Of a stretch of DNA of 64,000 nt, positions 17,185 through 27,637 are shown piece by piece. The notes below the pieces were generated by a model that did not search any database, was not told the origin of the DNA, and saw only the letters and a list, made by a program, of their open reading frames with translations. Within the stretch, counting starts at the first letter, position 1. The number at the start of each line of letters is the position of its first letter. This DNA comes from CAVPCZ01 sp963702445 (GTDB lineage Bacteria; Bacteroidota; Ignavibacteria; UBA10030; UBA6906): the NCBI GenBank assembly GCA_963702445.1, contig CAVPCZ010000003.1:62001-126000 (forward strand), in the 5' to 3' direction. Both the position numbers and the translations under genes were made by a program.

Positions 17185-20100
17185 ATGACATCGCCCATGC
17201 ACCCTTCCCTTCGGCATCTCCGGCTCTGTGCGTGTCTGGCGCTGTGCCTCTCCGGGGCGTACGGTCAGACGGGCTCGCTGAAATTCGACCATATTTCCCT
17301 TGAAGAGGGGCTCTCCCAGTCCACCGTGAATGCCGTCATGCAGGACGGGCAGGGATTTCCTCTGGTTCGGCACACAGGATGGACTCAACCGGTACGACGG
17401 CTATGCCATCACCACCTTCAAGCACTCGGCATCAGACTCCACCTCCATTTCCGACAACGGTGTCTGGTCGATCTGCCGCGACGTCTCCGGCGATATCTGG
17501 ATCGGCACAATGCGGGGCGGACTCAACCGGTACAGTCTCACACGCGGCTCATTCACCCACTTCGCGCACGATCCCGGCGATCCCGGTCGATAAGCGAAAA
17601 TAATGTGACGGCGGTTTTCCAGGATTCACGCGGCACCATCTGGGCCGGCACACTCACCGGCGGACTTAACCGTTTCGATGCCGCCACAGAACTCGTTTCC
17701 TCCATTTCCGGTACGATCCGGCGGACACGACATCACTTGCGGATAATGCCGTCTGGTCGATCTGCGAAGACCGCCGGGGGACCATCTGGGTTGCGACATG
17801 GGGAGGTCTGTGCAGATTCGTTCCGCCGGACTACCGGGAAAGATCCGGACGCCCGCGGCCGTGCGGGCTCGTTCGTCCGTTACCGGCATGATCCGCGCTC
17901 CCCGGCATCCGTTGCCGGCAACAATATCCGCTCATTGCTGGCCGATCGCACGGGCTCGCTCTGGATCGGCACATGGGGAAACGGTCTGGACCGTTTTGAG
18001 CTATCCACCGGACGGATCCACCATTACGTCAAGGGGGGAGATCCCCGAACCTGCTCCGCTGAGCAGCAACCTGATTCTTTCCCTCCATGAGGATCGCGAT
18101 GGCAGGCTCTGGATCGGGACGGGTGATGCCGGCCTGAACATTCTCGACCCGGCGACAGGTACCGTGCGCATGCACACGCATCAGCCCAACACGCCGGGTA
18201 CACTCAACAACGACATCGTCTGTTCTCTCTTCGAGGATGCCACCGGCATACTCTGGATCGGCACCGGTGCAGGCGGGGTGAACGTGTACGACCGTCTCAA
18301 GAACCGTTTTCCCCATTTCCGTGACAACCAGAATGACCCGCACGACCTGAACGGGAACGACGTATGGGCTCTCCTGGAGGACCGCAAGGGGAGGCTGTGG
18401 ATTGGAACATACGGCAACGGTTTGAACCGGTATGACCCGGAGAGCGAATCGTTCGAATACTTCCGGCACGATCCGCGCAATCCCGCAACCCTCAGCCATG
18501 ATCATGTGCTGTCGCTCTGTCAGACCCGTGACGGCTCCCTCTGGGTGGGTACCGAAGGAGGCGGACTCAACCGGCTTGACGAACGTACCGGCACATTCAC
18601 ACACTACCGCTACGATCCACGGAACAGCAACAGCATCAGCCAGGACGAGATCACCGTGCTCCATGAGGACCGGGAGGGATTCCTCTGGATCGGCACGAAC
18701 GGCACAGGTCTGGATCGGCCTCTCCCGGACCGGCAAACGTTTACGCATTTTCCGCCGTCCGAGAAGGACACCCTGGCTCTGCCGGCCGGTTCCGTGCTGG
18801 CAATAGCAGAAGACCGTGCCGGGCATTTGTGGGTCGGCACGTATGGAGGCGGTCTCGTCAGGTACGGAATCAAGCGGACGGCACATTCACACGGTTCGAC
18901 GCTCTTCCCGACCGGCCGGAACAGCTCAACAACTCTACGGTGCTCGCGATATATGAGGACTCATGCCGGATGTGATCTGGGTCGGGACGTACGGTGGCGG
19001 GTTGAACCGGTACGATCCGCGGGATCAGACATGGCGGCACATCACGGAAGCCGAGGGACTGCCGAACGATGTCATCTACGGCATTCTCCCGGACAACAGC
19101 GGCCGCCTCTGGCTCCCCACCAACAAAGGGCTGGCGTGTTTCTCCCCCTCAACCGGCCATGTCCGTTCCTATGACGTCGCATGACGGTTTGCAGGGAAAT
19201 GAGTTCAACCAGGGTGCATACCACCGGAGCCCGGCCGGCCGGCTGTATCTCGGCGGGATCAACGGGTTCAACGCCTTTTTCCCCGACAGCGTCCGCGATA
19301 ATCCTTTCGTCCCGCCGGTGTATCTTACCAGTTTCCGCGTCTTCGACGACCCGGTGCCGCTGCCGCAGTCGATCACCACCACATCATCGCTGGAGTTGCC
19401 TCACGACGGAAATTTCTTCTCCTTTGAATTCGTGGCCCTCAATTATACATCACCGGCGAAGAACCGGTACGCCTACATCCTGGAAGGTCTCGACCAGCGA
19501 TGGAGAGAAGCCGGCACCCGCCGCTATGTCAGCTACACCAACCTCGACCCGGGCCGCGTACACGCTGCGCATCCGCGGGTCGAACAACGACGGTCTCTGG
19601 AATGAACACGGGATCGCGCTCGCCATCACCATCATTCCGCCCTACTGGAAGACGTGGTGGTTCCGGATCCTCGCCGTCGCCGTCGTTGCCGTGCTCCTGT
19701 TTGTGATGTACCGCTACCGGGTGAACAAGCTCCTGGAAATCGAGCGCATCCGCACCTCCATTGCCACGGATCTGCATGACGACATCGGTTCAACGCTCAC
19801 CGAGATTGCGCTCTTCAGCGATGTCGGACTGCGCGAGTTGCGCGCCAGAAAGGGGTCGGTGCCGCTGACCGCCGGGGAACGGGACAAACTCTCCGGTTTG
19901 CTGGGCGAAATCGGCAGCACGTCGCGGACCCTGATCGATGCCATGAATGATATTGTCTGGTCGATCGATCCAAAGAACGATTCGTTTGAGTTTCTGTTGC
20001 TGCGCATGAAATCGCACGCGACAAAGATACTCGAAGCGAAAGGCATCAACTACGAAATTGATATCCCGCCCGAACTGGCGCATCTCCGTCTCCCGCTCGG

Positions 20101-20377
20101 TTTCCGCAGGCGGTTCTTCCTGATTTTCAAGGAATCCATCAACAACGTGATCCGGCATGCGCATCCCTCGCGTGTGGTTCTGACCATGCGGCGGGACGGG
20201 CGGTCGCTCTCCATGACCATCGCGGACGACGGCGTCGGGTTCGATCCGCGGGACTCCGGGCTCGGCAACGGGCTGCACAACATGACGCAGCGGGCACGGT
20301 CGCTCGGCGGCGAACTGGCCATCACCTCCGCCCCCGGCCTCGGCACCACGATTACACTGCACACACCCATCCCCTGA
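17185..20377 (+). CDS. Hybrid sensor: Reg_prop beta-propeller, Y_Y_Y domain and HisKA_3 histidine kinase; several frame breaks
   Basis: The gene begins 9 bases after uvrD. A signal peptide (LCACLALCLSGAYGQ) leads into about a dozen Reg_prop repeats of the type 'LWIGT.GGGLNRYD', forming periplasmic propellers, then a Y_Y_Y domain. One transmembrane helix follows (WWFRILAVAVVAVLLFVMY), then a HisKA_3 dimerisation domain with the phospho-acceptor histidine in 'IATDLHDDIGSTLTEIA'. The HATPase domain has 'ADDGVGFDPRDSGLGNGLHNM'. Frame breaks lie near 17357, 17590, 17700, 18030, 18950, 19190 and 19560; those I worked through need one base removed or added. Such proteins usually sense polysaccharide breakdown products; the ligand here is unknown. 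Partner is the next gene. Confidence 0.88.
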
Positions 20378-20384
20378 AGAAACT

Positions 20385-21050
20385 ATGGCCAAGAGCGAGC
20401 AGGAACACCAGCGCAAGGATCTCACCGTTGTCGTGGTGGAAGACCGGAAAAGGATACGCGACACCATCGTCGATCTCATCAACGACTCCCCCGGATTGCG
20501 CTGCATTGCATCGTACGGCTCCTGTGAGGCGCTGCTGGAGGGGGTGCAGGACAATCTGCCGGACGTGATCCTGATGGACATCGGCCTCCCGGGGATATCC
20601 GGCATCGAGGGGGTGAAGGCGATCAAGGGCAGATTTCCGTCCATCGATGTGCTGATGCACACCGTGTACGACGATGACGATAAGATCTTCCAGTCGATCT
20701 GCGCGGGAGCTTCCGGGTACGTGCTGAAGAATGTCGAATCCGACGAGCTGATCCGGGCAATCCGGGAGATCCGGGATGGAGCACCCATGAGCGCATCCAT
20801 TGCACGGCGGTTGCTGCACATGGTGCGCGGGAAGGAAGCGAAACCCGCAGACGACCTGAATCTGACAAGGCGCGAGCTGGATATTCTGCAGTGGCTGGTG
20901 GAGGGGCTCAGCTACAAGAAGATCGCGGAAAAACTGTTCATCAGCCCTCTCACCGTGCAGTCCCACATAAAGAACATCTACGAAAAGCTCCAGGTGCACT
21001 CAAAATCCGCGGCCGTGTCGAAAGCCCTGAAATACCGCCTCTTCGGATGA
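20385..21050 (+). CDS. NarL/LuxR-family response regulator
   Basis: A 221-residue regulator 7 bases after the kinase. The receiver domain has the acidic pair E-D (VVVVEDRKR, about residues 15-23), the phospho-acceptor aspartate in 'VILMDIGLPG' (about 65), a threonine in 'HTVYDDDD' and the lysine of 'YVLKN'. The C-terminal LuxR/GerE helix-turn-helix reads 'LTRRELDILQWLVEGLSYKK' and 'SPLTVQSHIKNIYEKLQVHS'. This is a standard partner for HisKA_3 kinases. The inverted repeat at 21094-21111, just downstream, is a plausible target (inference). Intact. Confidence 0.92.
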   Translation: MAKSEQEHQRKDLTVVVVEDRKRIRDTIVDLINDSPGLRCIASYGSCEALLEGVQDNLPDVILMDIGLPGISGIEGVKAIKGRFPSIDVLMHTVYDDDDKIFQSICAGASGYVLKNVESDELIRAIREIRDGAPMSASIARRLLHMVRGKEAKPADDLNLTRRELDILQWLVEGLSYKKIAEKLFISPLTVQSHIKNIYEKLQVHSKSAAVSKALKYRLFG

Positions 21051-21093
21051 AGTGGGAACCCTCCCGCACCCGATCTTCTTGTAAGTTACAGAT

Positions 21094-21111
21094 ATACCAT
21101 ATTCATGGTAT
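21094..21111. promoter_or_regulatory. Inverted repeat overlapping the -35 of the T9SS protein gene
   Basis: ATACCAT-ATTC-ATGGTAT is a perfect 7-base inverted repeat with a 4-base loop. Its last base is the first base of the -35 TTG at 21111. It lies between the response regulator gene and the secreted protein gene. An operator for the adjacent LuxR-type regulator is possible but unproven. Confidence 0.45.
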
Positions 21112-21139
21112 TGTCTTTCCCCCCCTCCTCCCCTATCTT
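21111..21139 (+). promoter_or_regulatory. Promoter of the first T9SS repeat-protein gene
   Basis: TTG at 21111-21113, 20 bases, then TATCTT at 21134-21139. The spacing and -10 match the other promoters in the window. The spacer is almost entirely pyrimidine. Confidence 0.55.
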
Positions 21140-21205
21140 GTTCCCAGTAAGAGCAACAGCCTCACTCCGCGGGGTGGGCGAGCTGAGCAAACAATGGAGG
21201 CCCAT

Positions 21206-23534
21206 ATGAAATATCGCTTCGCTTTTGCAGCCCTGCTCTGCCTGGCAGCGTTTACAGGTGTCCTGGCCCAGGGAATTCTTCCCCCCGTGCCGACCGATCT
21301 GAAGGCAGAACCGACGCCGGACGCCGTTCCGGTCGCCAGGTTGACATGGAAAGCCCCCGCCGGGCTCTGGGGATACGTGGTGTACCGGTCGGTGGATGAC
21401 ACCAGCCACTTCCAGAAGCTGGCAATGGTCAATGCGCCGGTGTACTACGACCAGCAGGTGAAGGTCGGATACACCTTCTTCTATTATGTCACCAGCGTGT
21501 ATATGGGCACAGCCAACCGTCCTGTCGAGAGCGCACCCAGTAACCTGGCAAAAATCTCATTCGGGACCACGCCTGACAGGCCGATCGGCGTCATTGCCGG
21601 CACGGTGAAGGACGACTCCACCGGCAAGCCGATCCCCGGCGTCCGTATCCTCTTCTACCGGATGCGTTCCTCAATAACCATCGCGATGCCCGACGGCCGT
21701 CACCGATTCGTTCGGCCAGTACATGGCGAAACTCGACACCGGAGTCTACAAGGTGAAGGCGGAGCCGGCTCCCTGGATGCCGCCGGGACCGCCGCAGTAT
21801 ATGCCGGAATGGTTCGACAACAAGAGGGATCAGGCCTCCGCCGACCCGGTGACCGTAATCAAGAATGCTTCGGTGGTCGCCGATTTCGGTCTGAGCCGCC
21901 CGATGCCCCCTCCGGTCCTGAAGGGGACGATCGCGGGCAAAGTGATTGATGATGCCACACAGCGTCCGATCCCGGGTATCTTCATCCGGTTCTTCAAAAA
22001 GGGGCCGGTGGCCGTGAACTGGCAGCCCGTCGCCCGGACGGACTCGCTGGGGCTCTACACGGCGCTCCTGGATACGGGAACCTATCTGATCAAGGCCGAA
22101 TCGGTGACGATGAGCGCCTCGATCATCGGATACATCACCGAATGGTATGACAACGTGGTGGATGTGTCGCTTGCCACACCGGTTCCGGTGACCAACGGAT
22201 CGACATTCCGTGCCAATTTCGGCCTGAGCAAGCTTCCCCTTCCGGTATATGCGACGATTGAAGGGAAGGTCACCGACGCACTCGGCGCACCTCTCCGTCA
22301 TGCGACCGTGGCCATCATGCACACCCTGCAGGAAATGACCTCCGTCTCCGCATTGTCGCGCATGACCCCCGGTACGGGTGAGGAGAGCATGGATGTCGAA
22401 GGAGTGGGCTTCTGTCAGGGTGTCGTGTGGAAAGGATATACCGACACACTCGGCAACTACAAGGCCCGGGTGCTTGCCAACAGAGCATATATTGCCGTGG
22501 CATCGAAATGGGGATACCTCCCGGAATATTTCGACCAGAAGCCGAATCCGCTGCTGGCGGACATCATCAAAGTGCCGGGTGACGTGAAGAACATCAATTT
22601 CTCCCTCGCGGAGAACCCGGTCCTGTCCAACAGCATCAGCGGCGTCGTCAGGGATGCGGCGGGCAACGGCGTACCGTCCATCATTGTGCTCTTCCCGGTC
22701 CGCCTGTCGCCGGTTCCCGCTCTGCCGCGATTCGGCCACACCGACGCGAACGGAGCATACACGATCGGTGATGTGGTGCTCGGGACGTACATTGTGCTTG
22801 CGGTGCCGTTCAGCGGCTATGCCCCTGCGTTTTACAAAGCCGGTTCCTACGGCGTGATGCACTGGCATCTGGCCGACAGGGTCCTCATCAACGGCGACAT
22901 CTCCGGCATTAACGTGGGTGTGGTGCCGATCCGGCCGATCGGTGTTGCCCGTCTGAGCGGCACGGTCCTCTCCGGCGGCGCAGCGGTGGCCGGGGTGCGG
23001 GTCATTGCGTCCTCTCCCGCCGGGGATGTGACGGGATACGGACTCACGGATGAACTCGGACAGTACCAAATCGAGGCCCTGCCGTCCGGAACGACGATCG
23101 TCAGCGTCGATCGACCTGACTACACCACTGCAGAACGGTCGGTGGGCATCGCCGGGGACCAGTTCGAAGTGAAGAACGTCGATTTTGCGATCGAGCAGCA
23201 GACCACGACGGATGTACCCCCGGATCAAGCGGTTCCGGTCGAATTCATGCTGCATCAGAATTTTCCGAATCCCTTCAACCCGAGCACGCAGATCACATTC
23301 AACATGCCGGCCGCGGGGTGGGCCACGATGACGGTCTTCAACATGCTCGGTCAGGAAGTACGGACGCTGTGGAACGGTCCGGCGGCGGCCGGCATCAACA
23401 CTCTCACGTGGAACGCGACCGACGGCGCCGGGGTGAACGTCGCCAGCGGTCTCTACTTCTACCGTCTGACGGTTACGGGGGAAAGCGGCAGGAACATGTT
23501 CACCGGCGTCCGGAAAATGCTGCTCGTGCGGTAG
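21206..23534 (+). CDS. Secreted T9SS-sorted protein with repeated carboxypeptidase-regulatory-like domains; frame broken near 21690
   Basis: Begins at ATG 21206 after AATGGAGG. A signal peptide (FAFAALLCLAAFTGVLAQ) is followed by an Fn3-like domain ('LTWKAPAGLWGYVVYRSVDD'). Four or five CarboxypepD_reg-like domains follow, of the type 'GTV.DD.TG.PIPGVRI.F', each ending in a 'TGVYKVKAE...YMPEWFDN' half. The C-terminal Por/T9SS type-A signal starts at 'NFPNPFNPST' and ends 'MLLVR'. Removing one base near 21690 restores 'GRTDSFGQYMAKLDTGVYKV', parallel to the later 'ARTDSLGLYTALLDTGTYLI'. Corrected length is about 775 residues. It is likely cell-surface-attached or released; the role is unknown. 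Confidence 0.82.
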
Positions 23535-23581
23535 CCCTTTCCCGCACGGACGTCACCACGAGCAGTCATACGCACACAGGT

Positions 23582-23624
23582 GTACGGTAGGGACCCCCGG
23601 GGCATCCCTGCCGTACCCTGTTTT
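23582..23624 (+). terminator. Rho-independent-type terminator
   Basis: A stem of about 12 base pairs (GTACGGTAGGGA pairing with TCCCTGCCGTAC, one G-T wobble) with a C/G-rich loop, followed by CCTGTTTT. It lies 48 bases after the stop of the first T9SS repeat protein and 15 before its paralogue, so the two genes are probably not one simple transcript. Confidence 0.65.
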
Positions 23625-23638
23625 CAGGGAGGTGCACC

Positions 23639-25605
23639 ATGAGACAGACAATGTATCCTGGGGTTTATCATGCTCGGTTTGTGGATGGCCGGCCATGCAC
23701 AAACCACGCAACCTCCCGTCCCGACGAATCTCGTGGGACAATCTCCACCCGAGCTCAAACCCCGGATCCTGCTCACCTGGAATGCCGCCGGCGGGCCGTG
23801 GTTCTTCAAGGTGTACCGTTCAACGCCCGACACCGCAAACTTCCAGTGGATCGGGATCAGCCAGAACCGCGCATTCGAAGACCCTGCGGTGCAACCGGGA
23901 CTCCTCTACCATTATGTTGTCACGGCAGCCGTTTTTCAGGACAGCGTGATCCGGGAGGGTGGCAGGAGCAAAATCGCCACCGTCCGCGCGTACGGCCTTC
24001 CGCCCGGCCCGAAGGGGATCATTACCGGTCGTGTCACCGACGATGTGACCGGGACGCCGTTGCCCAAAGTGCGCATCCGGTTCTTCCAGCTTCTGGCTTC
24101 GGTGAACCGCGGTGTGGAGCTCATGACCGACGCCGCAGGTGTCTACCGTGCGGAAGTGGATACCGGAAACTATATCATCCGTGCAGAAGAACTGTCGCTC
24201 ACCGCTCAACTTCCGGTTCACGCTCCCGAGTATTTTTGAGAACGCCGCAACCCCGGAGACCGCCACACCCGTCCGGGTGCGTCTCAATGATACCACGCGC
24301 GTCGATTTCGGTCTGCGGCCCAATACCCCCGCCCCGTACGCCTACATCAGCGGGGTTGTCACCGACGAGAAGGGTTCTCCCATTGGCGGTGCGGCCGTGG
24401 CGTTTGTGCGCCCTATCCAGGAGCTCAATTCGCTCGCGGCAACCACGGCAATCACTCCCGGACTCGGGTCCGAGGCCTTGACCATCCCCGGGATCGGCTA
24501 CACACGGGGTGTCGTCTGGGCGGGATTCACCAACTCCTCCGGGAAGTACTTCGCCCAGGTCCTGAGCAACCGGCCGTACATTGCCATGGCGGCGAAAGAC
24601 GGATACGCCCGGGAACTCTACAACAACGCTTCCGACCCGACACAGGCGGCGATCATCGCGGTCCGCGATGACACCACAGGCATCAACTTTTCGTTGATGA
24701 AACACGCGCCGGAAAACACCGGACAGATGCAGGGAACGGTCACCGCCCCCGAAGGGGAAGAGGTGCCGGCGCGGATCATTCTGTTTCCCCGGCCGAAAGG
24801 GGGCGAAGAGCGTCCTGCCGTCTTTGTCCACACCGACTCCATCGGGGCTTTCAATGTCGAAGAGCTGGAAGCCGGCATCTACAGCGTGCTTGCGCTGCCC
24901 TACAGCGAGTATGCTCCGGCCTATTACCGGGGTGGAGATCTGGGGGCGGTTTCCTGGCTGGATGCGGATACCGTTGTGGTCAACGGGAGTCCGGCGGCGT
25001 TGACCATCAAGCTCCCGCCGTTGCAGAGCGCCGGCCTCACGCGCATTTCCGGCCGCGTCCTTGCCGTCAACAGGGCTCCACTGCCGGGTGTGCGGGTCGT
25101 CGCGCGGAAAGGGGACGGAAGCATCGGGGCATACGGTCTGACAGACCCCCTGGGGTACTATGCGATCGATGCGGTCACGGCCGGGCCCCTGACGCTTTTC
25201 GTGGACCGGTTCAACTACACCCTGATTCAGGCTCCCGTGACAATCGCCCAGAACACGTACAGTGTCGCCAACGTGGATTTCATTCTTTCGACGACATATC
25301 CGACCGCCGCGGATGATGGGCCGGCGGTCCCGCACGAAACGCGGCTGTACGCCAATTATCCGAATCCCTTCAACCCGTCCACGGTGATTGCCTATGATAT
25401 CGCCGTGGCCGGACGCGTGGAGCTCAGGGTGTATGATCTGCTGGGGCGGGAAGTGGGAGTACTCGTGAACGGCGTTCAGGGTGCGGGCAGGCACGCAGTG
25501 ATCTTTGATGCCGGAGGTTTGGCGAGCGGGGTCTATTTCGCCAGGCTCACTGTCGGAGGAATGGAGCGCGTTTCACAGACGGGAAGGATGCTGCTGGTGC
25601 GCTAG
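23639..25605 (+). CDS. Secreted T9SS-sorted repeat protein, paralogue of the preceding gene; frame broken near 23652 and 24236
   Basis: Starts at ATG 23639 behind GGGAGGTG. Removing one A near 23652 yields a signal peptide 'MRQTCILGFIMLGLWMAGHA', cleaved before Q. The Fn3-like domain 'LLTWNAAGGPWFFKVYRSTP' matches the upstream paralogue. Removing one T near 24236 turns an apparent stop into 'APEYFENAATPE', again parallel to its neighbour's 'YMPEWFDN'. Several CarboxypepD_reg-like repeats follow ('ISGVVTDEKGSPIGGAAV'), with a T9SS type-A domain from 'NYPNPFNPST' to 'MLLVR'. Corrected length is about 654 residues. A tandem duplication that has since diverged. Confidence 0.82.
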
Positions 25606-26534
25606 GACCTCGGCGTGTTATGCCTTTTGATTTCGTCATACGCTTCCCGCTCGCCCAGCACCGCGGCGAGCTGCATCTGTTCCGCGTCTTCGCGGTGCCG
25701 GCTGGAGAGCTGGACAAATTCGTACGTGCCCCCGTGAGTATAGACTTCGGCAACGGGGGTGCGGATGCATTCGAGAATCCTGTCCGCCACCACTTCGGCC
25801 GTCAGCACTCCTTCCATGGGTGTGAGGGGAAGCTTGCGGTCCGCGGCGATCTTCCTGGTGATCGGCCCGGCCCCGGAGAAGAGCGGCAGGATGGCTCCCC
25901 CTTCCGTGGCTTCCGCCCATTCGGTCAGCACTCCGGCGGGACAGACGACTGTCGCGTGAATGCCTGTTTCCATCAATTCCAATCTGAGCGCATGGGTGAG
26001 ACCGACAACGGCATGTTTGGCGGCGACGTACGCGCTGTTGTAGGGAAAACCTATTTTCCCGGCGATGCTTGACACATTGATGATGTGACCGTTTCCCTGT
26101 TTGCGCATGACGGGCAACGCAGGACGGATGGTATGCCAGAGGGCGTAGACGTTGACGCGGAACATGCTCTCGATCATTGCGTCGGTGGTGTCTTCGAAGC
26201 TTGACAGATGTCCCCGCCCGGCGTTGTTGACCAGCACATCGATACGGCCGTACGTCCGCACGGTGGAGCGGATCAGCTCTTCCGCTTCATCCCGGTCGGT
26301 CACATCGCATCTGACCGTCAGACATGGAGGGGCATCGGCCGGCAAGGGGCGGGAAGAGTCTTCCTCTTCGGGCCGGGTGCGGAACACGCTCGTGGCGGCT
26401 GCCGCCACTTCAGCCAGGCGGTCTCTCCTGCGCGCGGCAAGCACCACCCGCGCACCCTGCCCTGCAGCCCGCACGGCCAGCGCGGCACCGATACCGGAGG
26501 ACGCTCCGGTGATGATGACGACCTTATTCTTCAT
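25602..26534 (-). CDS. Short-chain dehydrogenase/reductase
   Basis: A 310-residue SDR. ATG 26534 sits 4-5 bases after GGAGAAGG; an in-frame GTG 12 bases further upstream is less likely. The cofactor motif is 'TGASSGIGAAL' near residue 9, 'NNAGRG' is near 105, the catalytic serine is in 'NVSSIAGKIG', and 'YVAAKHAVVG' holds the Y-x-x-x-K pair. There is a longer than usual loop between the arginine fingerprint and the second conserved aspartate ('FRTRPEEEDSSRPL'). The C-terminus resembles SDRs that modify lipids or retinol-like substrates, but the substrate is unknown. Its 3' end overlaps the convergent T9SS gene by four bases. Intact. Confidence 0.85.
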   Translation of the reverse strand: MKNKVVIITGASSGIGAALAVRAAGQGARVVLAARRRDRLAEVAAAATSVFRTRPEEEDSSRPLPADAPPCLTVRCDVTDRDEAEELIRSTVRTYGRIDVLVNNAGRGHLSSFEDTTDAMIESMFRVNVYALWHTIRPALPVMRKQGNGHIINVSSIAGKIGFPYNSAYVAAKHAVVGLTHALRLELMETGIHATVVCPAGVLTEWAEATEGGAILPLFSGAGPITRKIAADRKLPLTPMEGVLTAEVVADRILECIRTPVAEVYTHGGTYEFVQLSSRHREDAEQMQLAAVLGEREAYDEIKRHNTPRS

Positions 26535-27549
26535 ATCCTTCTCCACCCTGCACGTTTCCGCCCTCCTGCGCCTCTCCCTCCACGATGTTCCCCTGCGTCA
26601 TCGCCCAGGTTTCCCCGACTGCCTGCAGTACCACCCTGTCCGGTGATTCCGCGGCGGCGCGTTTGAGTCTCTCTATGGGTTCCATTGTCGGCTCTTCGCT
26701 CTGTATGAATGTGCGCCAGTGGATGGGCAGGACATGATATGCACCCATGTGGTCAGCCATTTCCAGTGCCTGTTCGGGATTGGCATGATTGCGAATCCAT
26801 GGATCGTACGCCCCGATCGGCATGATCGCCAGATCGACCGGAATCCGGCGTTCCTTGATCTGCCGGAACTTTTCATGATAGGAGGTATCCCCGCCGAAGA
26901 CGATATGCCGGCCCTGACGGGAAAGGAGGTAGGCATTGAAGCTGCGGCCGTCGGGGTCCCCCTTCGACCGGTCGCGTTCCCAGGGGTAACGCCAGCCGAA
27001 GTGCTTCACTTCCAGCGCTTCGATTCGCACATCCCCGACGAGTGTCCATTTGCCCCAATCCAGCTCATACACCGTCTGAAAATCGAGACCGGCAATCACA
27101 TCGGTGGTGTTCGCCGCCATCACCACCGGTATGGAAGGATCAAAGTCGTTCAACGACGGAAGATCGAGATGATCCATATGCGCATGCGAGAGGAGGATCA
27201 GATCAATGGGAGGAAGCTGGCTGATTGCGAGCGGAGGGTGCACGAGCCGTCGCGGACCCAGCGTGAAGAGCCCGAGGTCAAGACCGATACGCTCTGAAAA
27301 GACAGGATCGGTGATAATGCGGAAGCCAAAGAAATTGATCAACACCGTAGCGTGACCCAGCCATGCGGCCGTGATGGTGTTGTCGTCCCATACCGACGGA
27401 TCGGGGATGGCTGCAGGCGGAACGATGGGGTCATCGTTCGTGATCATCTCCCAGCGGCCGCGGCGCGTACCCGGTGCGCCTGCCCGGACCAAAGGAGCCG
27501 TGGCGGCAAGTGTGCCGAGAGTGGTCAGAAAACGTCGTCGTGAAAACAT
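26524..27549 (-). CDS. MBL-fold metallo-hydrolase with Tat-like signal peptide
   Basis: A 341-residue protein. The N-terminus 'SRRRFLTTLGTLAATAPLVRA' has the twin-arginine pattern, pointing to Tat export. The metallo-beta-lactamase fold has 'LGHATVLINFFGFRIITDPVF' (split at residue 65-85), the metal motif 'SHAHMDHLD' (about 118-126), 'VFGGDTSYHEKF' and 'LPIHWRTF'. It belongs to the NAPE-PLD/UlaG-like group of phosphodiesterases and lactonases. The acidic, glycine-rich tail (EGEAQEGGNVQGGEGYEE) overlaps the start of the downstream SDR by about 10 bases, which suggests translational coupling. Intact. Confidence 0.85.
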   Translation of the reverse strand: MFSRRRFLTTLGTLAATAPLVRAGAPGTRRGRWEMITNDDPIVPPAAIPDPSVWDDNTITAAWLGHATVLINFFGFRIITDPVFSERIGLDLGLFTLGPRRLVHPPLAISQLPPIDLILLSHAHMDHLDLPSLNDFDPSIPVVMAANTTDVIAGLDFQTVYELDWGKWTLVGDVRIEALEVKHFGWRYPWERDRSKGDPDGRSFNAYLLSRQGRHIVFGGDTSYHEKFRQIKERRIPVDLAIMPIGAYDPWIRNHANPEQALEMADHMGAYHVLPIHWRTFIQSEEPTMEPIERLKRAAAESPDRVVLQAVGETWAMTQGNIVEGEAQEGGNVQGGEGYEE

Positions 27550-27637
27550 GATCCCTGTTCGTTCATGCTGAAAAAGGGAGCTGATGTTGCTCCGTTCCCC
27601 CTGGCGCGGGACGTGCCGGCCTGTTCTTTACAACACC

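Noticed and set aside
18000..19200. Tandem DNA repeat or CRISPR-like array in the region of repeated 'ctctggatcggcac' blocks
   Set aside because: The recurrence comes from the Reg_prop protein repeats (LWIGT); unit spacing and sequence vary and there are no spacers of equal length.
17185..20377. Treating the sensor kinase as a pseudogene because of about seven frame breaks
   Set aside because: The breaks I worked through are single-base events, every domain is present in order, and equally long housekeeping genes show the same error type.
21591..23255. 554-residue minus-strand open frame opposite the first T9SS protein
   Set aside because: The plus strand has the signal peptide, repeats and sorting domain; the minus frame has only low-complexity H/R/G-rich sequence.
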